From: Pullulanibacillus camelliae
GTDB lineage: Bacteria; Bacillota; Bacilli; Bacillales; Sporolactobacillaceae
Direction of reading: 5' to 3'
DNA length: 64,000 nt
Assembly (NCBI RefSeq): GCF_014642655.1
Contig: NZ_BMIR01000006.1
Location: forward strand, 62,001 to 126,000
Part shown: one piece after another, positions 32,224 to 41,961 of the stretch
Position numbering within the stretch: position 1 is the first letter of the stretch
Layout: each line of letters begins with the position of its first letter
The notes under the pieces: model-generated
What the model was told of the DNA's origin: nothing
Seen by the model: the letters and a program-made list of their open reading frames with translations, nothing else
Databases searched by the model: none
Program-made: the position numbers and the translations under genes

Positions 32224-32754
32224 ATGTCACAAAAGAGAAAGCGCTTTTTTATTAATGCTTTTATCATTCTGATTATTCTAATAGCGCTCGGGTACACGGG
32301 CTACCGTATGTTTTTTAAAACAAGTGTCGTGCATGTAGGAGATACGGCGCCTGATTTCACGGTGCAAAATTTAAATGGCAGAGAAATGACACTGAGTTCA
32401 TTAGAGGGGAAAGGGGTTATGCTTAACTTTTGGCAATCGGATTGCGACCCTTGCAAGGAGGAGATGCCTTTTATTAATAAGGCTTATCACACCCTTCAAT
32501 CCAACGATAATGTAGTGATTTTATCCGTGAACGTGGATGAATCCAAAAGCATTGTGAAGCATTTTAAGGATACGTATCATTTGGATTTCCCCGTTTGGCT
32601 TGATCACAAAAAAGTCGGTCAGGATCTTTATGGGATTCGGGGCATCCCAACAACATATCTCATTGATTCAAAGGGCAAAGTTGTTGATATCGTTCAAGGA
32701 TACATGGATGGCAAGTCTACAGTGATGAAAAAGCTGAAAGAGATTCGTCCGTAA
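32224..32754 (+). CDS. resA: Thiol-disulfide oxidoreductase ResA
   Basis: A 176-aa membrane-anchored thioredoxin-fold protein that reduces the haem-binding cysteines of apocytochrome c on the outer face of the membrane. One N-terminal TM (residues 8-25) and the active-site Cys74-Asp-Pro-Cys77 are seen; B. subtilis ResA has CEPC at the same positions. ATG 32224 follows GGGGTG; the in-frame extension from 32167 runs through the rluB terminator and is rejected. First gene of resABCDE. Confidence 0.94.
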   Translation: MSQKRKRFFINAFIILIILIALGYTGYRMFFKTSVVHVGDTAPDFTVQNLNGREMTLSSLEGKGVMLNFWQSDCDPCKEEMPFINKAYHTLQSNDNVVILSVNVDESKSIVKHFKDTYHLDFPVWLDHKKVGQDLYGIRGIPTTYLIDSKGKVVDIVQGYMDGKSTVMKKLKEIRP

Positions 32755-32772
32755 ATAAAAGAGGTGTTAAGC

Positions 32773-34413
32773 ATGAGTCAGGAAATCATATGTGAGTGCG
32801 GACATAAAAATCCCGAAGGAACAATCCTATGCGAAGCCTGCGGAAAACCCCTCCAAGAAGACAATCCTAAGCAATTGCTTAATATGCGTTATGAGGGAAG
32901 TGCTCGGCGCTCTCAAACGTATAATCGCACCGCAATTGATAAAATATGGAATTACTTGTCATCTGTGAAGGTGGGCGTTACCCTGATTATTCTCGTCCTC
33001 ATCGCTATTGCGATTGGAACGATCTTTCCACAGAATATTTACATACCTGCGGGTGCCGATCCGGATACCTTTTATAAGGATCAATATGGCGTATTAGGGC
33101 AAATCTATAAAACTCTCGGCTTTGATAATCTCTATAAATCTTGGTGGTTTATTATTTTAATAGGCTTACTAGGGGCTTCAATTGTTGTCGCTAGTCTTGA
33201 TCGCTTTTTTCCTCTACATAGAGCTTTAAAAAATCAAAAAGTCACCCGACATGAACGCTTTATGAAGAAACAGCGTCTCTTTGGGACAACCCCAACGACA
33301 AAGGGTGAGGAGCAGCTCCAAAAGGCTGAGCAGGCATTAAAAGAAAAGAAATATAAAGTTTCTAGAGAAAAAGGCGCTTTGTTAGCTGAAAAAGGGCGTT
33401 TTTCCCGTTGGGGACCTTATGTGAATCATATTGGGCTCATGGTGGTCCTCATTGCAGCAGTGCTCCGTTTTATTCCGGGAATGTATGTTAATGAAACTAT
33501 GTGGATTCGCGAAGGGGAAACAAAGGCGCTTCCGGGGACACACAATGAATATTATATTACCAATCATAAGTTTATCCTCACAACCTATAACAAGCAAGAC
33601 CCCCAGTATAAACAAGCAATAAAAGAAAATGGTTCCATCGTCAAAAGCTATCAATCGGATGTGACGCTTTTCAAGCCAGAGGGGCAATCGGTATTAGGGG
33701 CAACACCTAAGCTAAAAAAACTACGAGATGATCAAATCAAGGTGAACAGCCCGCTAGAATTTGCTGGCTATCAAGTCTTTCAAGCGGACTATCGGTTAAA
33801 TGAATTATATAAGATGAATTTTACTTTGACGGATCAGAGCGAAAAGAAAACTTTCGGAAAATTAAGTGTTAACTTATATAATCCAAAAGAGAACTATGAT
33901 TTAGGGCATGGCTATAAAGTAAAATTAACCTATTATTTCCCGGACTTTTACTTTGATGATAATGGCGATCCTGCAACAAAATCAGATACGCCTAATAACC
34001 CCGCTTTTATTTTTGATGTTACCACCCCCGATAAGCCGAAGGGGGAAACAAGCTTTGTTGCCATTAAAACCAATCAAGCGATCTCTAAGGATAATCAGTA
34101 TAAATTGACGTTTGCTGGGCTCGATACACGCAATGTGTCAGGGTTGATTGTTAAACGTGATTTTACGGTATGGATCTTCTTTGTCGGTGCAATGATCTTT
34201 CTTCTTGGCGTGGTTCAGGGCATGTACTGGCAGCACCGTCGCATTTGGCTTCGAAAGATAAATGGAGAATTGTGGTTATCCGCTCATACCAATAAGAATT
34301 GGCATGGCATTAAAAAGGATATTGCCTATCTGACAGATAGCTTAGGCATTCCTGAACCTGTTGATCAGCTTGAACAAAAGGTAGTGACAGAAGAGAGGAG
34401 GAAACATTCATGA
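32773..34413 (+). CDS. resB: Cytochrome c biogenesis protein ResB
   Basis: A 546-aa Ccs1-family membrane protein of the System II haem-delivery complex. The N-terminus has a zinc-ribbon-like CxC (Cys7, Cys9) and CxxC (Cys20, Cys23), as in the Bacillus protein. Membrane segments lie near residues 65-85, 120-145, 220-240 and 455-480, with a large outside domain between the last two. AGAGGTG places ATG 32773 rather than GTG 32764. It overlaps resC by four bases. Confidence 0.95.
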   Translation: MSQEIICECGHKNPEGTILCEACGKPLQEDNPKQLLNMRYEGSARRSQTYNRTAIDKIWNYLSSVKVGVTLIILVLIAIAIGTIFPQNIYIPAGADPDTFYKDQYGVLGQIYKTLGFDNLYKSWWFIILIGLLGASIVVASLDRFFPLHRALKNQKVTRHERFMKKQRLFGTTPTTKGEEQLQKAEQALKEKKYKVSREKGALLAEKGRFSRWGPYVNHIGLMVVLIAAVLRFIPGMYVNETMWIREGETKALPGTHNEYYITNHKFILTTYNKQDPQYKQAIKENGSIVKSYQSDVTLFKPEGQSVLGATPKLKKLRDDQIKVNSPLEFAGYQVFQADYRLNELYKMNFTLTDQSEKKTFGKLSVNLYNPKENYDLGHGYKVKLTYYFPDFYFDDNGDPATKSDTPNNPAFIFDVTTPDKPKGETSFVAIKTNQAISKDNQYKLTFAGLDTRNVSGLIVKRDFTVWIFFVGAMIFLLGVVQGMYWQHRRIWLRKINGELWLSAHTNKNWHGIKKDIAYLTDSLGIPEPVDQLEQKVVTEERRKHS

Positions 34414-35615
34414 GCATGGTGGAAATAAGCAGTATGTTATTACTTATTGCCTTTATCTTGTATATTTTTGGAACGATTGTCTTTACGATTAGCGTGGCGG
34501 GAAAAAAGTTCAAAAAGAACGGTGAACAGACCGATGGTAAAGGACTTGGAATAGCAGGATTTGTGATTACCGTCATCGGTTTCTTTTCTCAAGTAGGTTA
34601 TATCTTTACACGCTGGAAAGCGGACGGCCACTTTCCGATCAGCAACCTTTTTGAGTATACGACATTCTTAAGTGTCATGATGATCCTAGGCTTTATTATC
34701 ATTTATCTTATCTATAGAAATAATAGCATTGGTATGGTGGCATTGCCTATCGCTGTCATCGTTATCGCTTATGCGAGTGTCTTTCCAAGAGAGGTTGAGC
34801 CGCTTATTCCGGCTCTGCAAAGCAATTGGTTGATGATCCATGTCACAACGGTTTCATTAGGTGAGGGAATACTGACGCTTAGCTTTGTAGCGGGACTCGT
34901 TTATTTATTGCGCGTCATAGATCAATCCAAGCGCAGTGCACGCACCTTTTGGCTCGAGTTTGTGCTATTGTTTCTAATCTGTGCGGTCGGCTTCGCTCTT
35001 GTGTCAGGAATTTTCCAAGCCCTAGGCTACAGCGAAAAATTTCAATGGGTGAATGAAAAAGGAAACACAGCAACCTTGGAATACAATGTACCAGCAATAG
35101 CTGGACCGCATGATGGGAAAAAGTTAACCGATGGTTTTGGTCCTGTTTTCCAAGCCCCATCTTGGATGAATGGCGTGAATGCCCCTAAAAAATTCAATAC
35201 GGTCATTTGGTCGGTCATCGGCGGCTTAGTGATATATGGCATCATTCGTCTTGTACTGAGGGGGCGACGCATCGGTGCAGTATTAAATCGAATCGTCATG
35301 AACGTCAACCCTCCTTTAATGGATGAAATCAGCTACCGAGCAGTTGCGATTGGCTTTCCTGTTTTTACTCTAGGCGGCATCGTCTTTGCAGCCATTTGGG
35401 CGCAGCAAGCATGGTCGCGTTTCTGGGGATGGGATCCGAAAGAGGTTTGGGCATTGATCACCTTCTTCTTTTATGCTGCTTATCTTCATTTTCGGCTTTC
35501 AAGAGGATGGGAGGGAGAGAAATCCGCTTGGCTTTCGGTCATAGGGTTTGTGATCATCATGTTCAACTTGATTTTTGTCAATCTTGTCATTGCAGGCCTC
35601 CATTCCTATGCTTAA
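34410..35615 (+). CDS. resC: Cytochrome c biogenesis protein ResC (CcsA family)
   Basis: A 401-aa polytopic haem-handling protein that works with ResB as the cytochrome c synthase. The tryptophan-rich haem-binding motif RFWGWDPKEVWAL lies near residue 345, followed by the conserved His in AAYLHFRLSRGW. ATG 34410 overlaps the resB stop; SD GAGAGGAGG. A terminator-like hairpin separates it from resDE. Confidence 0.95.
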   Translation: MSMVEISSMLLLIAFILYIFGTIVFTISVAGKKFKKNGEQTDGKGLGIAGFVITVIGFFSQVGYIFTRWKADGHFPISNLFEYTTFLSVMMILGFIIIYLIYRNNSIGMVALPIAVIVIAYASVFPREVEPLIPALQSNWLMIHVTTVSLGEGILTLSFVAGLVYLLRVIDQSKRSARTFWLEFVLLFLICAVGFALVSGIFQALGYSEKFQWVNEKGNTATLEYNVPAIAGPHDGKKLTDGFGPVFQAPSWMNGVNAPKKFNTVIWSVIGGLVIYGIIRLVLRGRRIGAVLNRIVMNVNPPLMDEISYRAVAIGFPVFTLGGIVFAAIWAQQAWSRFWGWDPKEVWALITFFFYAAYLHFRLSRGWEGEKSAWLSVIGFVIIMFNLIFVNLVIAGLHSYA

Positions 35616-35625
35616 ATGCTGACAT

Positions 35626-35654
35626 GCACCTTCATTCATTGAAGGTGTATTTTT
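35626..35654 (+). terminator. Terminator between resABC and resDE
   Basis: GCACCTTCA and TGAAGGTGT form a 9-bp stem with TTCAT loop, then ATTTTTAT. It is probably leaky, as res genes are partly co-transcribed in B. subtilis. Confidence 0.65.
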
Positions 35655-35664
35655 ATAGAATTCC

Positions 35665-35673
35665 TGTTATACT
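35665..35673 (+). promoter_or_regulatory. Extended -10 promoter element for resDE
   Basis: TGTTATACT gives a TGn plus TATACT. It lies 92 bp before resD and just after the resC terminator, fitting a separate resDE promoter. No clear -35 is visible. Confidence 0.35.
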
Positions 35674-35765
35674 TTTAGGGGATATAGCTCGCTAATAGAT
35701 TTTTTTAATCACTTAAACGGAAAGAATCCGCTTGCTAGTTAAGTGAAGATTTAAGGAGGATCTCC

Positions 35766-36485
35766 ATGACAGAGGAGAATGCAACAATACTCGTCGTAGA
35801 TGATGAGGATAGAATTCGTAGATTATTGCGCATGTATTTAGAAAGAGAAGGCTATGTAATTGAAGAGGCAGAAAATGGTGAGGACGCTTTGCAGCTCACT
35901 CTTGATAATGATTATGATCTGATTTTATTGGATCTCATGCTTCCAGGGATTGATGGGGTGGAAGTGTGTGAACGTCTTCGTGAACAAAAGGCGACACCTG
36001 TCATTATGCTGACAGCAAAAGGGGAAGAGGCGAATCGGGTCCAAGGCTTTGAAGTGGGGACAGATGACTATATTGTCAAGCCTTTCAGTCCTAGAGAAGT
36101 TATCCTGCGCGTGAAGGCATTGCTAAGAAGAGCTTCTACTACCAAATTTTTGGAAACAGACACAACGGCTAAAAATATACTCGTTTTTCCACATCTGGCA
36201 ATCGATCACGATGCCCATCGGGTAACGGTGAATAATAAAGAGGTCAACTTAACACCGAAAGAGTATGAATTGCTCTACTATTTAGCGCAAGCACCAGATA
36301 AAGTGTTTTCTAGGGAAGAGCTTTTGAAAGATGTTTGGAACTATGAATTCTTTGGTGACTTGCGGACAGTGGATACACATGTAAAGCGGCTTCGCGAAAA
36401 GCTTAATCGCGTTTCTGATCAAGCTGCAAATATGATTGTGACGGTATGGGGGATCGGTTATAAGTTTGAGGTGGGGAACGATTGA
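35766..36485 (+). CDS. resD: Response regulator ResD
   Basis: A 239-aa OmpR/PhoB-type regulator of aerobic-anaerobic respiration genes. The receiver domain has the acidic pair (VVDDED), phospho-Asp in LILLDLMLPG near residue 59, Thr in MLTAKG and Lys in VKPFSP; the C-terminal winged helix ends TVDTHVKRLREKL and VWGIGYKFE. SD AAGGAGGA before ATG 35766. It overlaps resE by four bases. Confidence 0.96.
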   Translation: MTEENATILVVDDEDRIRRLLRMYLEREGYVIEEAENGEDALQLTLDNDYDLILLDLMLPGIDGVEVCERLREQKATPVIMLTAKGEEANRVQGFEVGTDDYIVKPFSPREVILRVKALLRRASTTKFLETDTTAKNILVFPHLAIDHDAHRVTVNNKEVNLTPKEYELLYYLAQAPDKVFSREELLKDVWNYEFFGDLRTVDTHVKRLREKLNRVSDQAANMIVTVWGIGYKFEVGND

Positions 36486-38293
36486 AACCGTGGCGGAGCG
36501 TCGTCGGTAAACTTTGGGGAACGATCTTGCTCCTTATGTGTATCGTACTCTTTCTCTTAACGGTTTTGCTTTTACAGTTTTTTGAAAATTTTCATGTGGA
36601 ACAAGTTGAAGACCAGATGACAGATATTGCGGATAAGGTTGCGGATATTGTAGCCCATAATCCACAGGCAAAGGGACCTTATGAGACGGCTGCGCAAATC
36701 ATTGACGTGTATGCGGCTAGAGGAATCGTCATAAAGGAAGATCAGTCTCAATGGACGTCTCCCTCGCATAATCATCTTCCTGAATTAAAAATTGCTGATA
36801 TCAAAAGGGACCCGGACCTCAATCGGGTCTTTCAAGCGCATGAAAAGGTAAGTAAAGAAACAAATATGCTTCGAGATCGAGAAAATGGGCATGAGAAATT
36901 GGTGATTGTTGGTGTGCCCATGCATTTATCCGATGGCAAGTATGGGGCGGTTTTTGTCTATGAATCGTTGCAAATTGTCAATCAAAGCACTGATGAGGCG
37001 AAGAAGCTTATTTATATCAGCGCAGGGATGGCGATCATTTTAACGACGATTTTTGCCTTTTTCTTATCGACTAGAATTGCGGCCCCCTTACGTGATATGC
37101 GTAAGGCCGCTCAAGAGGTCGCGGAGGGAAAATTTGATATGAAGGTCCCCGTGCTTACCAATGATGAAATCGGTGAGCTGGGTACGGCTTTTAATACAAT
37201 GGCAAGCCAGCTGAAAATGAATGTGACCGCTTTGAATCAAGAAAAAGAACAATTATCTGGGATTCTTAGCAGTATGGCCGATGGCGTCATGACTTTTGAT
37301 CGTGAAGGCAATCTGTTGATTTCCAATCCGCCGGCTAAGCGACTATTACATACATGGTGGTATGAAATGCATCCTGATGCCACCATTCCTAATACAACAG
37401 AGTATCTGCGAGATGTTCCCCCGTCTATAAAGGAGCTCTTCTACCAAGTGGTGAAAGAAGAACGGGAGCAAACGGCCGAAGTCACCCTCCAGGGACGGTC
37501 ATGGGTCATTCTTATGACGGCTCTTTATGACGATCAAAAGGTCGTCAGGGGAGCGGTAGCAGTGCTTCGGGATATGACAGAGGAACGGCGGTTAGATGAA
37601 CTGCGTCAAGGATTTATTGCTAATGTCAGTCATGAATTGCGGACGCCAATCGCTTTATTACAAGGCTACAGCGAAGCAATTGTTGATGATGTTGTCGGCT
37701 CTGAAGAGGAAAAACGTGAGGTTGGTCGGATTATTTATGATGAATCAAAGCGTATGGGGCGATTAGTCAATGAACTTCTTGACCTTGCCCGCTTAGAGGC
37801 TGGACATTTTCAAATGAACCAAACATGGGTCGAAATCGGTGACTTTTTTGAGCGGATTACTCGTAAGTTTCAAGCTTTGGCAAGAGAGCAGGACATTACA
37901 TTGACTTTAGAGGGTCCGCTTCATCCTGAAACAGTTATTTTAATGGATCCTGATCGCATTGAACAAGTGTTAACCAACCTCATTGATAACGCGATTCGTC
38001 ATACTCATGATGGCGGAGAAGTCACCGTACGTGTGGATGAGAATGACCAACAGTTATTGGTGAGTGTCAAGGATACAGGTGCGGGGATTGCTGAGGAGGA
38101 TTTGCCTTTTGTTTTTGAGCGCTTCTATAAAGCAGATAAAGCAAGGACACGAGGAAAGGCTGGCACAGGTCTAGGACTTGCAATTGCCAAAAATATTGTT
38201 GAGGCCCACAAAGGACAAATCATTGTGCAAAGCAAGCTTGGAAAAGGGACCACCTTTACATTCAGTTTGCCGAAGGCGGTCACTCAGTCATGA
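36482..38293 (+). CDS. resE: Sensor histidine kinase ResE
   Basis: A 603-aa kinase partner of ResD. TM1 (about 12-33), extracytoplasmic sensor domain, TM2 (about 178-200), HAMP domain (STRIAAPLRDMRKAAQEVAE), a PAS domain (about 255-365), HisKA with the phospho-His in FIANVSHELRTPI near residue 385, and HATPase_c with N box and DTGAGIAEEDLPFVFERFYK. It starts with TTG 36482 overlapping the resD stop; the SD is GAGGTGGGG. Confidence 0.95.
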   Translation: MKPWRSVVGKLWGTILLLMCIVLFLLTVLLLQFFENFHVEQVEDQMTDIADKVADIVAHNPQAKGPYETAAQIIDVYAARGIVIKEDQSQWTSPSHNHLPELKIADIKRDPDLNRVFQAHEKVSKETNMLRDRENGHEKLVIVGVPMHLSDGKYGAVFVYESLQIVNQSTDEAKKLIYISAGMAIILTTIFAFFLSTRIAAPLRDMRKAAQEVAEGKFDMKVPVLTNDEIGELGTAFNTMASQLKMNVTALNQEKEQLSGILSSMADGVMTFDREGNLLISNPPAKRLLHTWWYEMHPDATIPNTTEYLRDVPPSIKELFYQVVKEEREQTAEVTLQGRSWVILMTALYDDQKVVRGAVAVLRDMTEERRLDELRQGFIANVSHELRTPIALLQGYSEAIVDDVVGSEEEKREVGRIIYDESKRMGRLVNELLDLARLEAGHFQMNQTWVEIGDFFERITRKFQALAREQDITLTLEGPLHPETVILMDPDRIEQVLTNLIDNAIRHTHDGGEVTVRVDENDQQLLVSVKDTGAGIAEEDLPFVFERFYKADKARTRGKAGTGLGLAIAKNIVEAHKGQIIVQSKLGKGTTFTFSLPKAVTQS

Positions 38294-38314
38294 TTAAACT
38301 TATAATGGCAAGGG

Positions 38315-38341
38315 AGCATTCCTTCTTTGGGATGCTTTTTG
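38315..38341 (+). terminator. Terminator of the res operon
   Basis: AGCATTCC and GGGATGCT stem, TTCTTT loop, then T5. Confidence 0.8.
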
Positions 38342-38448
38342 TCAATGATGTGCCTAAGTCCTATTGCATTTATATTTGTAAGAGAGTGTAAGCATCGGTA
38401 TTAAAAGTTTGCTAGAATAATGGCTAAGATAAAAAGATGGTGGATGCT

Positions 38449-39495
38449 ATGACGTTTATGACTTATTTGGTCTTAACATTAATCGAACACTTTAAGGGGC
38501 AAAGATCGGTTTATGCCGTCCTGCATCTTCTTAATGGCAAACGCTCTTCACAGACGATCCAAGATGGCTTTTTATTTGCGGTTCATCCTTTCTTTGGCGT
38601 TTTGAAATCATTATCACGAAGCCGAATTGAGGCAATTTATGCCGCTCTTCTCCAGCAGGGTTATGTGATACAAAATGAAAAAGATAGGGTAGAGGTAACT
38701 GCACGAGGCCAGCGGGCTCTTAGAGAACATCGTGATCGATTTTGGCTCTCTCCGCATCTGAGTGGCTGGTATTCTGACGAAATTGCTCAGCTTTTTTGGC
38801 AGCGCCTCTCCCTCCTCGTTCAATCTGTTTCGCATCTCATGTACCATGACAATCGATTTATTCCGGTCATCAATGCTCCTGCTGTCCATACATGGCTGAA
38901 ATCTTTCCTTCATCATTATCGGAGAGAACACTTGGCAAAGGCTCTCTTGAGTGAGCTTGAACAGCTGTGTCAGAGGCTTGATGAACGGGAAGCACTCCTA
39001 TTGGTGCATAAAATGTCTGGAAAGCATCTGTCAGGATTGACGTTTTTACAACTTGCGGAGGCTTTAGCACATGATGAGGCTGAGATGCAGATTAACTTTC
39101 AAGCGACCTTGCATCATATCGTGAATGAGTTACGAGAACAGGGTGAGCTTTTTCCCATCCTAAAGCAATTGATAGTAGCAGCTGACAAGAAGGCCTTGAC
39201 TGCAAGTACATACCAAACCTTGTTGCTATTGAAGCAGGGAAAAACAATCCCCGATATTGCTAAAGAAAGACGGTTGAAATGTTCAACGATTCAAGATCAT
39301 ATTGTTGAGATTGCTTTTTTTGATCCAGCATTTCCAGTGACTCAATATGTACCAAAAACGACTTATGAAGCGATTTGTGAGGCATTAAAGCACGTTAAAA
39401 CAAGGCGTTTAGCGGACATTAAGCGACAGCTTCCCGATGCTATTGATTATTTCCATATTCGCTTGGTTTTGACACGTGAGAAGGGTGGGGACTAA
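38449..39495 (+). CDS. ypbB: YpbB family helix-turn-helix protein
   Basis: A 348-aa protein that in Bacillales always precedes the RecQ-type helicase. The C-terminal third contains a helicase-associated HTH (YQTLLLLKQGKTIPDIAKER) like the HTH_40 domain at the tail of RecQ. It may therefore be a split-off accessory domain of RecS, but this is inference. AGATGGTGG places ATG 38449 rather than 38437. The stop abuts the recS ATG. Confidence 0.85.
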   Translation: MTFMTYLVLTLIEHFKGQRSVYAVLHLLNGKRSSQTIQDGFLFAVHPFFGVLKSLSRSRIEAIYAALLQQGYVIQNEKDRVEVTARGQRALREHRDRFWLSPHLSGWYSDEIAQLFWQRLSLLVQSVSHLMYHDNRFIPVINAPAVHTWLKSFLHHYRREHLAKALLSELEQLCQRLDEREALLLVHKMSGKHLSGLTFLQLAEALAHDEAEMQINFQATLHHIVNELREQGELFPILKQLIVAADKKALTASTYQTLLLLKQGKTIPDIAKERRLKCSTIQDHIVEIAFFDPAFPVTQYVPKTTYEAICEALKHVKTRRLADIKRQLPDAIDYFHIRLVLTREKGGD

Positions 39496-40992
39496 ATGCT
39501 TGAGGACCAATTGCGACGTTATTTTGGCTTCACCACCTTTCGTCCTGGCCAGCGTGAGGTCATTACGGATGTGGTAGCCCGCCATGATGTCTTTGCAATG
39601 CTACCTACTGGCAGTGGGAAATCGCTATGCTATCTTTTGGCTGGTTATCAATTGCAAGGACTGGTCGTCATCGTTTCTCCTCTGCTTTCGTTGATGGAAG
39701 ATCAGGTGCAGCATATAAGGCTATATGGTGAAAAGCGGGTGGCAGCGCTCAACAGCTTTTTACCTTATGAAGAACGCCAGTCTGTTCTTCAGCAGTTAAA
39801 AGCCCTGCGGTTTCTTTTTGTATCCCCAGAAATGCTGCAATCCCGCCAGCTGTTAGAGAGATTGCAGGAAGTAAATGTTGTGCTGTTTACCGTTGATGAA
39901 GCCCATTGCGTGTCACAGTGGGGATATGAATTCCGCCCTGATTATCTTAAACTTGCTGATGTCCGCAGACAACTTGGTGCTCCTCCTTGTCTCGCTTTAA
40001 CAGCGACGGCTGATCAGAGGGTGCGTGAGGATATTATTGATAAATTAAAGATGTCGGATTGTCACCAGCATATTTACAGTGTCGATCGCAAAAATATCGC
40101 ACTTAAAGTTGAAGCTGTTCAAGGAACATTAGAAAAGCAGGACCGTCTAATCGAACTCGTATCGATGCTTCAAGGTCCTGGCATCATTTACTTTTCAACA
40201 AGGGAATGGACTGAAGAGGGCGCAGCGCTTATCCATCAGTATACGGATCTAAGAGTTGCCGCTTATCATGGTGGTATGGCCAATGAGGAACGCCGGCTGA
40301 TTCAAAATCAATTTTTAAATGATGAAATCGATGTGGTGTGCTGTACCAATGCCTTTGGCATGGGGGTGGATAAGCCGAATGTTCGCTATGTCATTCATTT
40401 TCATTACCCTAAACATATGAATGCTTACTTACAAGAGATTGGCAGAGCAGGGAGAGATGGTCGACCGAGCTTGGCTGTCGTCTTGTATACAGAATCAGAC
40501 CATGAGCTGCCACTTTATATTTTACAAAAAGAGTATCCAACTGAGAAGCAATTGGAGCAAGTCATTGCTCAATATATTAAGGGACAGGATAAGGAATTGG
40601 TGGCGACGATTGCCCTGGATGTCGGGTGTTCTGAAACGGCTGCCCGTTTTCTTCAGGAACACATTAGTTGGTGGGCCCCAGAGATGGACAGCCAGGCATT
40701 AAAACAGAGACTTCTGCAACGCATTCAAGAGCGCATAGCGCTCAAGACAAAAGCGCTATGGGAGCTTCAACAATGGTTAAAGAAGGATAGCTGTCGGCGC
40801 GCAAGGCTGCTTACTTTATATGATGAGAGGTTAGAGACTTCACCAAAATGCTGCTGTGATCATTGTGGCCTCCAATTGGCAGACTTCTCGCGGCAAAAAA
40901 CCATTCCTGTCTCAGAAGTGGTGATGCCTTGGGAACGACGCTTGCGATTATTGCTGGACCAGAAGGAAGGATCTTATGGCAAAAAGGATTGA
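39496..40992 (+). CDS. recS: RecQ-family ATP-dependent DNA helicase (RecS)
   Basis: A 498-aa 3'-5' superfamily-2 helicase. Walker A LPTGSGKS with Lys42, DEAH box at 134-137 (VDEAHCVSQWG), motif III LALTATA and motif VI LQEIGRAGRDGR are present. A zinc-binding RQC-like segment with Cys residues (SPKCCCDHCG) lies near the C-terminus. It lacks the HRDC domain of full RecQ, as does B. subtilis RecS, which has nearly the same length. It is directly downstream of ypbB and overlaps ypbD by 17 bases. Confidence 0.94.
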   Translation: MLEDQLRRYFGFTTFRPGQREVITDVVARHDVFAMLPTGSGKSLCYLLAGYQLQGLVVIVSPLLSLMEDQVQHIRLYGEKRVAALNSFLPYEERQSVLQQLKALRFLFVSPEMLQSRQLLERLQEVNVVLFTVDEAHCVSQWGYEFRPDYLKLADVRRQLGAPPCLALTATADQRVREDIIDKLKMSDCHQHIYSVDRKNIALKVEAVQGTLEKQDRLIELVSMLQGPGIIYFSTREWTEEGAALIHQYTDLRVAAYHGGMANEERRLIQNQFLNDEIDVVCCTNAFGMGVDKPNVRYVIHFHYPKHMNAYLQEIGRAGRDGRPSLAVVLYTESDHELPLYILQKEYPTEKQLEQVIAQYIKGQDKELVATIALDVGCSETAARFLQEHISWWAPEMDSQALKQRLLQRIQERIALKTKALWELQQWLKKDSCRRARLLTLYDERLETSPKCCCDHCGLQLADFSRQKTIPVSEVVMPWERRLRLLLDQKEGSYGKKD

Positions 40993-41584
40993 TCTGCATA
41001 CTATTTCTGATAGACAAATGGTGAAGGGTTTTTACATTTCACAAGGTTTTCTTTTATTCGTGTCTATGATTTTGTTGACGATGTTTCATTTCTTCATTCA
41101 TCCACTTCCTCCGTTATTTACTTGGGATATAAAGGCTGTCCTCCTTTGGGGAGTACTTGTCGGTACCTTGGTTGCGGGGGCTGAATATCTATTGGATCGC
41201 GTATTTCCAGACCATTGGATGGATGATGGAGGTGTGAATCGCCGTCTGTTTGCTGCCATGTCATTCAAACAGATCAGCTTAGCCATGCTTCTGGTCGCTT
41301 TTATAGAAGAATGGTTATTTAGAGGAGTCATTCAGACTTATTTTGGCTGGATTGTTGCGAGTGTGATTTTTGGTGTTATCCATTTTAGATATTTGCATAA
41401 ACCTGTCATGCTTGTCATTGTCCTATTATTAGGATTTTTATTAGGCTATATTTTTAAAGTATCAGGAAGCCTTTGGCCGCCTGTGATCTGCCATTATGTT
41501 ATTGATGTCCTCTTAGGCATAGTATTGAAAATGTCGATAATTAAGGAAGCAAAGCAAAAGGAGGGGAGAGATCAACATGAATGA
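40976..41584 (+). CDS. ypbD: CPBP-family intramembrane metalloprotease YpbD
   Basis: A 202-aa polytopic protein of the CAAX-protease/bacteriocin-processing (Abi) family. The four motifs are visible: EEWLFRG near residue 114, FGVIHFRY, and the C-terminal ICHYVIDVLLG. ATG 40976 follows AAGGAAGG inside the recS end. Substrate unknown; in this order of genes it is B. subtilis YpbD. It overlaps the next ORF by eight bases. Confidence 0.9.
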   Translation: MAKRIDLHTISDRQMVKGFYISQGFLLFVSMILLTMFHFFIHPLPPLFTWDIKAVLLWGVLVGTLVAGAEYLLDRVFPDHWMDDGGVNRRLFAAMSFKQISLAMLLVAFIEEWLFRGVIQTYFGWIVASVIFGVIHFRYLHKPVMLVIVLLLGFLLGYIFKVSGSLWPPVICHYVIDVLLGIVLKMSIIKEAKQKEGRDQHE

Positions 41585-41906
41585 AGAAGAGCAATATTCA
41601 TCATCGGGCGGTTCCCTTCCCCCAAGAAGAGTAACGCATCGGCGCAAAAAAACGAAACGACAACGCCGTTCAAAAGAGAGGCGTATTGAAGAAGAACGCT
41701 TGGCTGCTGAACAAGAGATGACCTCAACTGCTGAAATTACGAGCGAAGAGGAAGAAAGCGGAGCTATTCAAGAGGAAGAGCATGAGGAGGCCGCAGCATC
41801 TGATGTGAAAAAAAGGTTCAATGGTAGCCTTATTTTTGCCAACATTGTTCTATGGCTCTTTTTAATCATGGTGGCTGGTATTCTTTTTTATGTCATGACG
41901 ATGTGA
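41577..41906 (+). CDS. Single-pass membrane protein of unknown function at the ypbE position
   Basis: A 109-aa protein: a Lys/Arg-rich stretch (residues 17-38), a Glu-rich stretch (39-77) and one hydrophobic C-terminal segment (about 86-106), so a tail-anchored topology is likely. The B. subtilis gene at this position, ypbE, has a similar charged N-terminus and TM but continues to a LysM domain, which is absent here. ATG 41577 follows GGAGGGGAG. It is translationally coupled to ypbD. Confidence 0.7.
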   Translation: MNEEEQYSSSGGSLPPRRVTHRRKKTKRQRRSKERRIEEERLAAEQEMTSTAEITSEEEESGAIQEEEHEEAAASDVKKRFNGSLIFANIVLWLFLIMVAGILFYVMTM

Positions 41907-41961
41907 AGAATCCTGTCCTATATTTACCCCTGCGTTCATAAAATAAGAAGGGGTGATGCTA

